A stretch of 64,000 nt of DNA from positions 124,001 to 188,000 of the forward strand of contig RAZD01000006.1 in NCBI GenBank assembly GCA_003612525.1. Reading direction: 5' to 3'. The position numbers were made by a program, and so were the translations under genes. Below, piece by piece: positions 51,560 to 58,999 of the stretch. The number at the start of each line of letters is the position of its first letter. Within the stretch, counting starts at the first letter, position 1. The DNA is from a bacterium C-53 (GTDB taxonomy: Bacteria > Bacillota > Clostridia > Lachnospirales > Lachnospiraceae). The notes below the pieces were generated by a model. The model saw only the letters and a list, made by a program, of their open reading frames with translations, searched no databases and was not told the DNA's origin.

Positions 51560-52795
51560 CTAAAATACATCAAGATTGCGTGATAAATTTTGTATTGCTT
51601 CCTGCTTCTTCATGTCAGTGACTTCGGCATATATGTCCATCGTTGTTTCAATATTGGCGTGTCCCATAATTGCCTGTATCACTTTCACATTTGTTTCCTT
51701 CTCGCAGAACCTTGTACAAAAGGTATGCCTTAAATGGTGGCATGAGAAGTGAGGTATTATGACTGGCTGCCTTTTTTCTTTTTTAGCATTTAACACTTCC
51801 TCTGCATTGTACGATTCGTATATCCGCTTGATTGCCCTGTTTACAGCTTGCGGATTATGAAGATTTCCAAATCGGTTGCTGAAAATAAAACCTGTCATTC
51901 CATCAATCACCGTAGTATTGAAGCCTTCTTCCTTCTGCTCGCTGTATTCTTCCTGAAACGCTTCGTATACTGCGTCCATCATGGGAATCGTGCGGATACC
52001 CGCTTCTGTTTTCGGGAGGGATACTCCAAACTCACATTTTGTAGTATCATTTCGCCGGGGATAATATGTAACACTATGGTTTATGCTGATTATCCTTTTT
52101 GCAAAATCTATATCCTCCCACCTCAGCCCAATTACTTCACCAATCCTGCACCCTGTTCCTAATAACACTGTAAAAAATGGTGCCCAATGGCAATACACCG
52201 GACTTTTGGCTGTGTAGTCCATAAAGGCTCTCTGCTGATCCAGCGTGAGGGCATGGCGTACACCATGATTTTTCCCCGGCTTTTTCTTAATTTGAGCCAT
52301 TACTCCATCGCTCGGATTGTTCCTGATGATGTCATCCCTCACTGCAAGCTGGAATGTTGGGTGAAGAACCGTATGGATTGTTTCAAGAGTGTTAATCTGC
52401 ATCCCTTTGTCATTTAACAGATGATAGTAGAAATATAACACATCTGAATACTTTATCGTTCCAATCTTCCGTTTCCCGAACTCATCCCTTACAAATCGGT
52501 CATACATATAGGTGTAATTTGTGTAGGTTGTCCGCCTTAACTCTGTTTTGGTTGTAATATACCTGTCAAAAACAAAATTCAAATCGGCGTTCCCTGCCGC
52601 ATATACATCCAGACCGTCAAGTTGGTCTTTCATCAGCCGCTTTTCTTTTTCCCTAAGCTCTACTAAATCATTCGCATATATATACCGCCTTTTCCCATAA
52701 GGATCAGTATAGGTATACATATATGTTTTATCCTTGCGCTGGATTTCCCCTTTCCGTAAAGCTCTCCCTCTATGGTCTTTTCTTGCTTTTGCCAT
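51560..52795 (-). CDS. int: Tn916-family tyrosine integrase
   Basis: The 411-residue protein has three parts: an N-terminal arm-binding domain (KGEIQRKDKTYMYTYTDPYGKRRYIYANDL), a SAM-like core-binding domain (DLNFVFDRYITTKTELRRTTYTNYTYMYDRF), and a catalytic domain with arginine in GTGCRIGEVIGLRW, HHLRHTF (HxxR), GHANIETT and the nucleophilic tyrosine in MDIYAEVT. All active-site residues appear present. RBS AGGAG precedes the ATG. It lies at the end of the element, with Orf7/8/9-like, Xis-like and RHH genes upstream. Attachment sites are predicted in the 51.2-51.5 kb region. Confidence 0.94.
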   Translation of the reverse strand: MAKARKDHRGRALRKGEIQRKDKTYMYTYTDPYGKRRYIYANDLVELREKEKRLMKDQLDGLDVYAAGNADLNFVFDRYITTKTELRRTTYTNYTYMYDRFVRDEFGKRKIGTIKYSDVLYFYYHLLNDKGMQINTLETIHTVLHPTFQLAVRDDIIRNNPSDGVMAQIKKKPGKNHGVRHALTLDQQRAFMDYTAKSPVYCHWAPFFTVLLGTGCRIGEVIGLRWEDIDFAKRIISINHSVTYYPRRNDTTKCEFGVSLPKTEAGIRTIPMMDAVYEAFQEEYSEQKEEGFNTTVIDGMTGFIFSNRFGNLHNPQAVNRAIKRIYESYNAEEVLNAKKEKRQPVIIPHFSCHHLRHTFCTRFCEKETNVKVIQAIMGHANIETTMDIYAEVTDMKKQEAIQNLSRNLDVF

Positions 52796-52837
52796 CTCTG
52801 CTCCTTTCTTTCAAAAGGAAAGAGATATTTCGTACTG

Positions 52838-53014
52838 CTACTTACTTTCTTCCATTGAGTATTGAATTTCAACACCCTTTTGTAGCACTTGCGTTATGGT
52901 CATGTCATGTTTGGCAGCATAGTCTTTCAGCTTCTCATATTCGGCATCGTCAACCCGAAGGCTTAACGACCTCAGCTTAGGCGAGTCGGACTTTGGACGT
53001 CCCGTTCTCGGCAT
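52838..53014 (-). CDS. Small ribbon-helix-helix (CopG-like) protein
   Basis: The minus-strand frame from ATG 53014 to TAG 52838 encodes 58 residues: MPRTGRPKSDSPKLRSLSLR, then VDDAEYEKLKDYAAKHDMTITQVLQKGVE. The beta strand (LRSLSLRVD) and two helices with MTITQVLQKGV are the ribbon-helix-helix fold, and the basic N-terminus may contact DNA. RBS AGGAGG lies eight bases upstream. It sits between the Xis-like gene and int, the place of small accessory genes in Tn916-like elements, and may regulate int or aid excision. Confidence 0.75.
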   Translation of the reverse strand: MPRTGRPKSDSPKLRSLSLRVDDAEYEKLKDYAAKHDMTITQVLQKGVEIQYSMEESK

Positions 53015-53121
53015 TTACTATGCACCTCCTTCATAACTAATACCATTATAATTCTCGTTCTACGAAAAGTCAAGCACTTTTTGTAGAACGATTATTTATC
53101 ACGAAACCCTCTTTGCCTTAA

Positions 53122-53310
53122 TCACTCACTTACTCTAAAAGACTCCAGATATTGCTCAAAAATATCACAATTTACCAATACTAATTTATCCACCTTATAG
53201 ATTGCGTTTGCCTGCTTTGCAAGCTCCTGAAATTTTGTTAAACCCATGCTGTAAATTTCTGCGCCTTCCTTATATCTGACAAATTTCTTTCTGTCTACTT
53301 TCTTTACCAT
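53122..53310 (-). CDS. Xis-like small protein (DUF6462 type)
   Basis: The 62-residue protein begins MVKKVDRKKFVRYKEGAEIYSMGLTKFQELAKQANAIYKVDKLVLVNCDIFEQYLESF. This is the winged-helix excisionase pattern: a YxEGAxxYxxGxxKFxxLAxxA helix pair and a VLVNxDIFExYLESF end. ATG at 53310 with GGAGG is the start; the extra upstream frame begins at TTG inside the site. As in Tn916 the gene lies upstream of int. It would bend DNA at the ends and help excision. Confidence 0.85.
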   Translation of the reverse strand: MVKKVDRKKFVRYKEGAEIYSMGLTKFQELAKQANAIYKVDKLVLVNCDIFEQYLESFRVSE

Positions 53311-53334
53311 AAAATCCTCCAATCATTGCACAGC

Positions 53335-53389
53335 TTTATCTGCTAATAAACAGGCAGAATACACTTCTCCCCATTTATTAGCAGATAAA
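53335..53389. repeat. 16-bp perfect inverted repeat before the Xis-like gene
   Basis: TTTATCTGCTAATAAA (53335-53350) and TTTATTAGCAGATAAA (53374-53389) are exact complements separated by 23 bases. They lie just upstream of the Xis-like start (53310). This could be a binding site, a leader hairpin or an attenuator. Confidence 0.6.
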
Positions 53390-53742
53390 AACTGCAATAC
53401 AGGTGGCGGCTCATTACGCCGCCCACATCGGTCTTGCACCGTCATTTTATTGACCGGGCTGCAGTTCCCCACAACCCGGAAGTATCATTATCACAGATAT
53501 GCTTCATCGCCCCATGTAACTGCTACATATTTTGCCCGATCTCACTCGCTCCTTACCTTTGCTTCAATGCACTTTTCCAACATTTCCTCGCATTTCACCC
53601 TGTTTCAGACAGGGCAGGCACGTCATGGCGTATCTGCTTAGTGGCTCTGCATATCCTCACGTCCTGTATGCAATACAGTATTCAATTATCAAGGTACAAC
53701 GCTGTAAACTATCAGCTATGGAAAAGGGCAGCTAACCACCCC
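53390..53742. other. Gap without a recognisable gene
   Basis: This 353-base stretch between the inverted repeat and the Orf8-like gene shows no frame with both a ribosome site and a family pattern. It includes a GGGCTGCAGTTCCCCACAACCC segment that could fold. Its function is unknown. Confidence 0.4.
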
Positions 53743-53991
53743 TTATACCGCTTCAAACGCCAGTATTTTTGTAATCAGCTTCGTTTCAAGCCTCCGGCGC
53801 AACGTTTCATCAACACAAAAATGAAGCCGCCCACTCTCGTCATACATCTTCCGGGTGGACAGGGTAATTATGTATCCCTCATAGTGCTTCAGGACTTTGT
53901 TAATTGCCAATACATCACCTTCTGATGCTGCCTTTATGATATGGAAAGGCAACAAATTCTTTTCTTCTCTGCTCTTACATTTTTTCATCAT
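53743..53991 (-). CDS. Orf8-like helix-turn-helix protein of Tn916-type elements
   Basis: The 82-residue protein (KNLLPFHIIKAASEGDVLAINKVLKHYEGYIITLSTRKMYDESGRLHFCVDETLRRRLETKLITKILAF) matches the small helix-turn-helix Orf8 family encoded after the Orf7 sigma factor in Tn916-like elements. The HIIKAASEGDVxAINxVLKHYEGYI segment resembles sigma region 2.1. RBS GGAGGG precedes the ATG, and the start overlaps the sigma gene end by 17 bases. It probably works with the sigma factor to activate xis-int transcription. Confidence 0.85.
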   Translation of the reverse strand: MMKKCKSREEKNLLPFHIIKAASEGDVLAINKVLKHYEGYIITLSTRKMYDESGRLHFCVDETLRRRLETKLITKILAFEAV

Positions 53992-54415
53992 CTGCTTTTC
54001 CCTCCATAATCTTCCTTAAAATCTCCAGTGAGCGTGTCCGGTGTTCATGGACTGTGCTGCGGACAAGATTCATCTCCCTTGCTATATCCGCATCGCTCAT
54101 TTCCAGAAAATACGAAAGCAGTATCACATTCCGCTTCCGTTCCGAGAGTTCCTGCAACGCTTCCGCAATCAGGGTGTCTTTTACTTCAATGTCATATCCA
54201 TATACTGTAAAATGACTGTTCTCTACTCCGTACTCGTCCATAACAAACAACTGGTGCAGCTCCTTTTCAGACAGTTCAGAAAACATGGCTTCATGTTCCC
54301 TGCGGTAATCCATGTGCCGGTAATAATTGATTGCTTCGCCCTTGAGCGACATCTGGCACAGGCGGTCAAAGCGATGCCTGATTGTCATTTCATCATGGCA
54401 AGAAGGTTTCTTCAT
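53975..54415 (-). CDS. Orf7-like sigma-70-type factor of Tn916-type elements
   Basis: The 146-residue protein ends in a region 4 helix-turn-helix (LIAEALQELSERKRNVILLSYFLEMSDADIAREMNLVRSTVHEHRTRSLEILRKIMEG). The N-terminal part (HRFDRLCQMSLKGEAINYYRHMDYRREHEAMF) is typical of Tn916 Orf7. RBS GAGGAGGTGAAC lies before the ATG. In Tn916 the Orf7-Orf8 pair activates excision and transfer when induced. An attenuator-like hairpin lies upstream (54535-54575). Confidence 0.88.
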   Translation of the reverse strand: MKKPSCHDEMTIRHRFDRLCQMSLKGEAINYYRHMDYRREHEAMFSELSEKELHQLFVMDEYGVENSHFTVYGYDIEVKDTLIAEALQELSERKRNVILLSYFLEMSDADIAREMNLVRSTVHEHRTRSLEILRKIMEGKADDEKM

Positions 54416-54534
54416 ACGAGTTCACCTCCTCCCCCGTTGTGACATGACAAAGGCATTCGCCTTTTCCCTTTCCGTTGTATCTGCCAAATGGCGGTAGGCT
54501 GATGTTCGGGTGGGCGTAAAAAATTTTTGTATAT

Positions 54535-54575
54535 AAAAAACGCCCGGACAGGCAAAATGCCCGCTGGACGTTATT
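54535..54575 (-). terminator. Attenuator-like hairpin in the leader of the Orf7-like gene
   Basis: On the minus strand ACGTCC...GGGCGT with inner GGGCA/TGCC forms a stem followed by TTTTTT. It lies 120 bases before the Orf7-like gene, within a frame that could encode a leader peptide. It would stop transcription unless read through. Confidence 0.55.
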
Positions 54576-54932
54576 CATATCTTCTATTCTGTTTTCTCCA
54601 CACGCAATGAGTGTGTATAGTTCACTTGTCAGGGTATATTCTGCTTTACTGCCAGTAAAACACCTTATAAAAGAACCTTCCCACGCCAATAGCCGGACAG
54701 GTTCACTAAGTCAAAAAAATATCCCTCAGACCGTTCAGAACACATAAATTCCCCTAAACGTACCCAAAGGATAAAAATTCACGCAAAAAGCCTCTGGATA
54801 CTGCGTTTTTTTATATGCAATATCCAAAGTCTTTTTATTCTTCTATGTGTATTATGCCCCTCTGATAAAGTGATTTATTAGTGCATTTTCAAAGTAAAAT
54901 GTGCAATATACACTATACATGGAGGTGCATAT

Positions 54933-55280
54933 ATGGCAAGGAAAAAGAAAATTGACAAGGAAATGGGATTCCGTCTGAAGAAGGCTAGAACCGAGCAGAA
55001 ACTGACCTATGAGGAACTGGCTGAAAAATCCGGCGTTTCCTCACGCTATATCAAGGAAATCGAGAATCATGGAAATGTGCCAAGCCTTGAAAAGCTGGGA
55101 CAGCTCATACGAGCCTTACATATTTCCGCCGATCCGTTTTTTTATCCAACCGCCCCGGCAGACAACCTCGACTACCAGCGGCTGTTGGTTTATCTGTCAC
55201 AGTGTACAGAGGAACAGATTACAACAATCCTAGCTATTGTGGAAGCCTATCTTCGGACATACAAATCTCCCAAAGAATAG
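54933..55280 (+). CDS. Orf9-like XRE-family repressor
   Basis: The 115-residue protein has an XRE helix-turn-helix (FRLKKARTEQKLTYEELAEKSGVSSRYIKEIENHGNVPSLEKLGQLIRALHIS) and a short helical C-terminal tail. RBS GGAGGTGC precedes the ATG. It is divergent from the Orf7/Orf8-like genes, as Orf9 is in Tn916, where it represses their promoter. A shared intergenic region of about 500 bases would hold the operators. Confidence 0.88.
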   Translation: MARKKKIDKEMGFRLKKARTEQKLTYEELAEKSGVSSRYIKEIENHGNVPSLEKLGQLIRALHISADPFFYPTAPADNLDYQRLLVYLSQCTEEQITTILAIVEAYLRTYKSPKE

Positions 55281-55330
55281 GATACCTTAAACATTTTGAT
55301 TATCTCTGGATTATTTCTGAATTTTTCTGC

Positions 55331-55373
55331 AAAAACAAGACGGCTCTCTCAACGTATCTGCCGCCTTGTTTTT
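55331..55373 (+). terminator. Rho-independent terminator after the XRE gene
   Basis: AAAAACAAGACGGC and GCCGCCTTGTTTTT form a stem of about 13 pairs with one mismatch and a 15-base loop, followed by T's. It can also act from the other side. Confidence 0.8.
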
Positions 55374-55420
55374 ATCTGTTTTCATCTTAAATATAATGGC
55401 AACAATCCAAAATATTTCCA

Positions 55421-55855
55421 TCACAGACCATTGCATAAATTTTTATTGAACCGATAACCCACGCCCCATACTGTCTGTATGTAAACAGGCTCACTCGGAT
55501 TAACCTCTATCTTTTCTCTAATATTATGGATATGGCTCATAACAATATTGCAATCTCCAGAGTACAGTTCTTGCCAAACGACATTATATATCTGCTCTTT
55601 ACTAAATATTCGCCCTTTATTTTGTGCAAGCAGTACAAGTATTTGAAATTCCTTCATTGTTAATACAATTTCCCTACTCCCCTGAAATACTTGATGTCTG
55701 TCTGGTAAGATTCTTAAACTATCAAATTGAAGTGGCAAACAGCTTTCTATCGCCACTTTCTGTATATTATGACCACTCTCTTTTATTACTTCTATCAGTT
55801 TTTTATATAAATCCTCGCCTGCACTGTCAACATGAAGTATCAATATTTCACTCAA
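55421..55855 (-). CDS. Receiver-less winged-helix regulator, first copy
   Basis: The 144-residue protein has an OmpR/PhoB-type winged helix in residues 60-140 (LTMKEFQILVLLAQNKGRIFSKEQIYNVVWQ... then NIVMSHIHNIREKIEVNPSEPVYIQTVWGVGYRF) but no receiver domain; the first 55 residues (ILILHVDSAGEDLYKKLIEVIKES) are different. It is paralogous over its full length to 58983-59417. TTG at 55855 with GGGGGCG upstream gives a length identical to that paralog, so it is preferred; ATG at 55888 is an alternative. Its lack of a phosphorylation site suggests control by level or by a partner. It lies next to the MATE pump gene. Confidence 0.8.
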   Translation of the reverse strand: MSEILILHVDSAGEDLYKKLIEVIKESGHNIQKVAIESCLPLQFDSLRILPDRHQVFQGSREIVLTMKEFQILVLLAQNKGRIFSKEQIYNVVWQELYSGDCNIVMSHIHNIREKIEVNPSEPVYIQTVWGVGYRFNKNLCNGL

Positions 55856-55984
55856 AAAATCGCCCCCGTATAAGATGCCGCCCTCCATTTATTGGAAGCA
55901 TCACCTAAAAGCGGCTCTGCCGGACAACAGGCTCTTTTACCGTTATCCAGCAGACCATTTATGTTTCATATATTAACTTAAATC

Positions 55985-57361
55985 TTACTCTTGTTTTTCA
56001 ATATGAAGCTGTGCTTCTGCTTCTGTCAATTCTCCATGAAGCTGTAATGCCATAAAGATTGTAATAATGCCTGAAATTACATCTGCAATCGGCTGTGCAT
56101 AAAGTATCCCATTGATTCCCCAAACATTCGGGAGAAGCAAAATCACTGGGACAAAACAAATTCCCTGCCTACAAGCCCCAAGGATAAAGCCTTTTGTTCC
56201 TTTACCAAGTGCAAGAAACAAAGAAGAATATACCGTATAAAAGCCAAACAGGAAGAATGAAAATCCATTTGCCAAAAGAGATTTCTGCCCTACCGCAATC
56301 ATTTCCGTATTTCCGTTTGCAAACTGAGAAATTATCTGCACAGAAAACAGAGCCATTAGCAAACCCACTATTACACAGAAAACTGTTGACCACAAAATAG
56401 ATGTTCGAATCGCTTCCCTCAAACGCTGGAACTTCTTTGCCCCATAGCTGAATCCTGCAATCGGCTGAAATCCTTTCAGAAAGCCAAAAACCACTAAGGT
56501 TCCCATAGATGTAACCCTTGTGACCGCCCCCATCCCGGCAATGACAGCATCGCCATATCCATTTGCAGCCCGGTTAATAAGAGCTATGGAAAGACTGGTA
56601 AGAAGCTGAAATGTAAGTGTTGGGACTCCAATTTTCAAAACCTCCATATATATCTGCTTGGAAGGCTTAAAATCCTTTATGCTGAATGAAAATGCACTCT
56701 TTTTACGAAGCGCATAAGTTAAGTACACAAGCGTGGAAACAAATTGAGAAATGGCAGTGGCAACCGCAGCTCCCGTAACCCCCATATCAAACGCATAAAT
56801 AAAAACTGGATCTAAGCCAATATTTAATACTGCTCCCAACAATAAGGCGCACATGGTTGTTTTCGCTGCCCCTTCACTTGCCACAATATTATTCATTGTC
56901 ACATTAAATACATTAAAGATACAGGAAATTACATATATCCTTGCATAAGTAAGGGCATAAGGCATAATGGTATCTGTTGCCCCAAGCATGGTTAAAATCG
57001 GTCTCAGAAAGGCAGTAGCCAAAATAATAATAACTGCACCAATCATAACGCTGCTGTATACTGCCGTACTTGCCACCTTATTCGCAGTACCTCTGTCCCC
57101 ACGTCCTAACAGCCTTGAAAGGTAAGATGCCGCACCGTTACCAAACATCAACCCCAATCCTACTACTACCTGTCCTAACGGAAACACAATCGAAATCGCC
57201 CCCATAGGGCTTTCTCCCAAACCTCCCACAAAATACGCATCTACCAGATTATAAAGGGCATTGATCAACATACCAATCATAATCGGCACACCAAGAGCCA
57301 CAAGAGCTGTGGGGATTGGCGCACTCCCTAATAGTTCCATTTTGTTGTTACGTTCACTCAT
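55985..57361 (-). CDS. MATE-family multidrug efflux pump
   Basis: The 458-residue protein has twelve hydrophobic spans and the MATE family features: N-terminal PTALVALGVPIMIGMLINALYNLVDAYFVGGLGESPMGAISIVFP, GNGAASYLSRLLGRGD and a matching second half (GFLKGFQPIAGFSYGAKKF). It exports cationic drugs in exchange for sodium or protons. It is divergent from a PadR regulator, with palindromes in between. It may be cargo of the integrative element. Confidence 0.93.
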   Translation of the reverse strand: MSERNNKMELLGSAPIPTALVALGVPIMIGMLINALYNLVDAYFVGGLGESPMGAISIVFPLGQVVVGLGLMFGNGAASYLSRLLGRGDRGTANKVASTAVYSSVMIGAVIIILATAFLRPILTMLGATDTIMPYALTYARIYVISCIFNVFNVTMNNIVASEGAAKTTMCALLLGAVLNIGLDPVFIYAFDMGVTGAAVATAISQFVSTLVYLTYALRKKSAFSFSIKDFKPSKQIYMEVLKIGVPTLTFQLLTSLSIALINRAANGYGDAVIAGMGAVTRVTSMGTLVVFGFLKGFQPIAGFSYGAKKFQRLREAIRTSILWSTVFCVIVGLLMALFSVQIISQFANGNTEMIAVGQKSLLANGFSFFLFGFYTVYSSLFLALGKGTKGFILGACRQGICFVPVILLLPNVWGINGILYAQPIADVISGIITIFMALQLHGELTEAEAQLHIEKQE

Positions 57362-57403
57362 TTCTAAATACTCCTTTCTCTCAACAATCGTTATTGTTTA
57401 CAG

Positions 57404-57420
57404 TAGTATAATTTATACTA
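57404..57420. promoter_or_regulatory. PadR-type operator palindrome
   Basis: TAGTATAATTTATACTA is a perfect 17-base palindrome (central T). Related dyads are ACTCTAATTTATAGT (57441-57455) and ACTATAAATTACAGT (57518-57532). All lie in the divergent MATE-PadR region, near or within the two promoters. Confidence 0.7.
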
Positions 57421-57435
57421 TTTTCCCGCAAAGAA

Positions 57436-57464
57436 AATATACTCTAATTTATAGTACTTGTCAA
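57436..57464 (-). promoter_or_regulatory. Promoter of the MATE gene
   Basis: The minus strand reads TTGACA, 17 bases, TATATT. The spacer contains ACTATAAATTAGAGT, a PadR-type dyad, so repressor binding would block the promoter. Confidence 0.7.
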
Positions 57465-57493
57465 GAGAGTAGTGATGTTTTCTTTTCTGTTTC

Positions 57494-57522
57494 TTGACAG
57501 CAGCTATAAATTCTAATACTAT
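57494..57522 (+). promoter_or_regulatory. Promoter of the padR gene
   Basis: TTGACA (57494-57499), 17 bases, TACTAT (57517-57522). The dyad ACTATAAATTACAGT overlaps the -10, consistent with autoregulation. Confidence 0.65.
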
Positions 57523-57571
57523 AAATTACAGTGCAGAACACATATAAATTCAAAGAGAAAGGCTGGTCACA

Positions 57572-58111
57572 ATGGCTACGATTGATTTAATTGTATTGGG
57601 AATGTTAAAAAAAGAGCCTATGGGCGCTTATGATATTCAAAAGCTGGTGGAATACCGCAATATATCCAAATGGGTAAAAATAAGTACCCCGTCTATCTAT
57701 AAAAAGGCACTCCAGTTAGAAGAAAAGGGATTTATCAAAGGAAATATTGTAAAGGAAGGGAAAATGCCAGAAAAAGCAGTTTATTCCCTAACTGATGCTG
57801 GAAATAAGGAATTTGAAAGACTGATGCTGGAAATCGCCGCTAAACCTATCCATATTTTTTTAGATTTTAATGCTGTGATTGTCAACTTAGACAGTTTACC
57901 TTTGGAAATCCAGCAATCTTGTGTAAACAGCATTGAAGAGAACATCAAAACGCTGAAAACTTATTTAGAGGAAAACATCCTTGAAAAAGAAAATATTCCG
58001 GAAATTCCCGAAACAGGTATGGCAGTTTTACAGCAACAATATGTTTTAGTGGAAGCAATTGAAAAATGGATTGCTTCTCTAAAAGAACACTTTCCATCAA
58101 ATAATGAATAG
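57572..58111 (+). CDS. PadR-family transcriptional regulator
   Basis: The 179-residue protein has the PadR winged helix (DLIVLGMLKKEPMGAYDIQKLVEYRNISKWVKISTPSIYKKALQLEEKGFIKGNIV...AVYSLTDAGNKEFERLM) and a C-terminal coiled-coil dimerisation domain of the PadR-s2 type. It is divergent from the MATE pump and probably represses it through the nearby palindromes until a drug or phenolic compound binds. RBS AGAAAGG lies 10 bases before the ATG. Confidence 0.92.
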   Translation: MATIDLIVLGMLKKEPMGAYDIQKLVEYRNISKWVKISTPSIYKKALQLEEKGFIKGNIVKEGKMPEKAVYSLTDAGNKEFERLMLEIAAKPIHIFLDFNAVIVNLDSLPLEIQQSCVNSIEENIKTLKTYLEENILEKENIPEIPETGMAVLQQQYVLVEAIEKWIASLKEHFPSNNE

Positions 58112-58149
58112 CTTATTTCCAATATTGAAATCCATTGCTGTTTTTAAAA

Positions 58150-58187
58150 GCAAGGTGGCTCGCTCCTGAATACGCCAGCCACCTTGC
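58150..58187. terminator. Bidirectional terminator between convergent genes
   Basis: GCAAGGTGGCT and AGCCACCTTGC form an 11-bp perfect stem with a 16-base loop, with T-rich sequence on each side (TTATTATC after; TTTTTAAAA before). Confidence 0.85.
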
Positions 58188-58190
58188 TTA

Positions 58191-58526
58191 TTATCTTCCT
58201 AGCCTTCTGAGTAATTCCCTTACCTTTGCTGTTTTAGGGATAATACCTAGCCCATCCAATATTTGTATAGCATCCACAATCCCTTGATAATATGCCCTCT
58301 GTTCCTCCTTGTAATGGGCATGATCCACCGCATCCATATAGTTCTCCAAAAACTCCCTGTCCACTTTCGGCAACTTGGTAAGATATGCTTCAAATGCCTT
58401 CTGTTTCTTTTTCAGTTCCCGGCTGGCTGCTTTTGCTTCCTCCGTCTGGACGGAATACTCCCTGTCCTCTGATTCGCTGCGCAGTTCCTCAAAGACATCC
58501 GACAATGTTTCAAAAACTTCATTCAT
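58191..58526 (-). CDS. Small helical hypothetical protein
   Basis: The 111-residue protein is helical and highly charged (EVFETLSDVFEELRSESEDREYS..; EAKAASRELKKKQKAFEAYLTKLPKVDREFLENYMDAVDHAHYKEEQRAYYQGIVDAIQILDGLGI). Similar proteins occur in integrative elements of gut Clostridia, but I cannot name the family with certainty. ATG at 58526 with AAAGGTGG is preferred over the GTG four codons earlier. It has no signal or membrane span. Confidence 0.7.
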   Translation of the reverse strand: MNEVFETLSDVFEELRSESEDREYSVQTEEAKAASRELKKKQKAFEAYLTKLPKVDREFLENYMDAVDHAHYKEEQRAYYQGIVDAIQILDGLGIIPKTAKVRELLRRLGR

Positions 58527-58762
58527 GCTTGTTTCCACCTTTCTCTGTTAAAAATATTATTGTATTTTACAGGCAGTATTATCAATCCCCAATTTCGCAA
58601 TAACAAGATAATTCCCTAACATTTCATCTTTAGAAGTATATTATCAACAATATTTCGTAAAATCAATGGTAAGGGACTTCATCTTTAGAAAGTTGGTGGT
58701 AGGATATTAAAATCTATTGGAATAAGGAAAACCAGTCTAAAAACCTAATCGGTCAAAGGGTT

Positions 58763-58963
58763 ATGGAACTGCGGACGGAAAGGAAGCTGTCACAGAAAGC
58801 CCTTGCCGAGCAGCTCCAGCTTGCCGGATATGAGTTTAGCGACCTGACCGTTTTACGGATTGAAAAAGGGACAAGGTTCGTTCCGGATTATGAAGTGGTG
58901 GCTCTGGCAGAGTTCTTCCATGTATCCTGTGAATACCTGTTAGGCGTACAGGACAAAAAATAA
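58763..58963 (+). CDS. XRE-family helix-turn-helix protein, start uncertain
   Basis: The 66 residues from ATG 58763 (MELRTERKLSQKALAEQLQLAGYEFSDLTVLRIEKGTRFVPDYEVVALAEFFHVSCEYLL) are an XRE DNA-binding domain with an inserted loop. The first helix of such domains usually begins earlier, and in-frame codons upstream read KIYWNKENQSKNLIGQRV from an ATT at 58706, which would supply it. No ATG, GTG or TTG occurs in that segment. The gene may start at a rare ATT codon, or may be shortened at its 5' end. It is a single-gene unit ending in a terminator. Confidence 0.7.
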   Translation: MELRTERKLSQKALAEQLQLAGYEFSDLTVLRIEKGTRFVPDYEVVALAEFFHVSCEYLLGVQDKK

Positions 58964-58999
58964 GCAGCAATCTGTTTTCACATCACAGACTGCTGCTTA
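58961..58999. terminator. Bidirectional terminator between convergent genes
   Basis: TAAGCAGCAATCTG and CAGACTGCTGCTTA form a stem of about 13 pairs with a bulge and an 11-base loop, with A-rich and T-rich flanks. Its right arm overlaps the last codons of the winged-helix gene. Confidence 0.75.

Noticed and set aside
53434-53925. A 163-codon plus-strand frame opposite the Orf8-like gene
   Set aside because: Half of it is antisense to Orf8-like coding sequence, and no ribosome site or recognisable domain was seen.
54393-54689. A 98-codon minus-strand protein before the Orf7-like gene
   Set aside because: It contains a terminator hairpin and overlaps the sigma start. It is more likely a leader region than a functional protein, so it was reported only as a possible attenuator.
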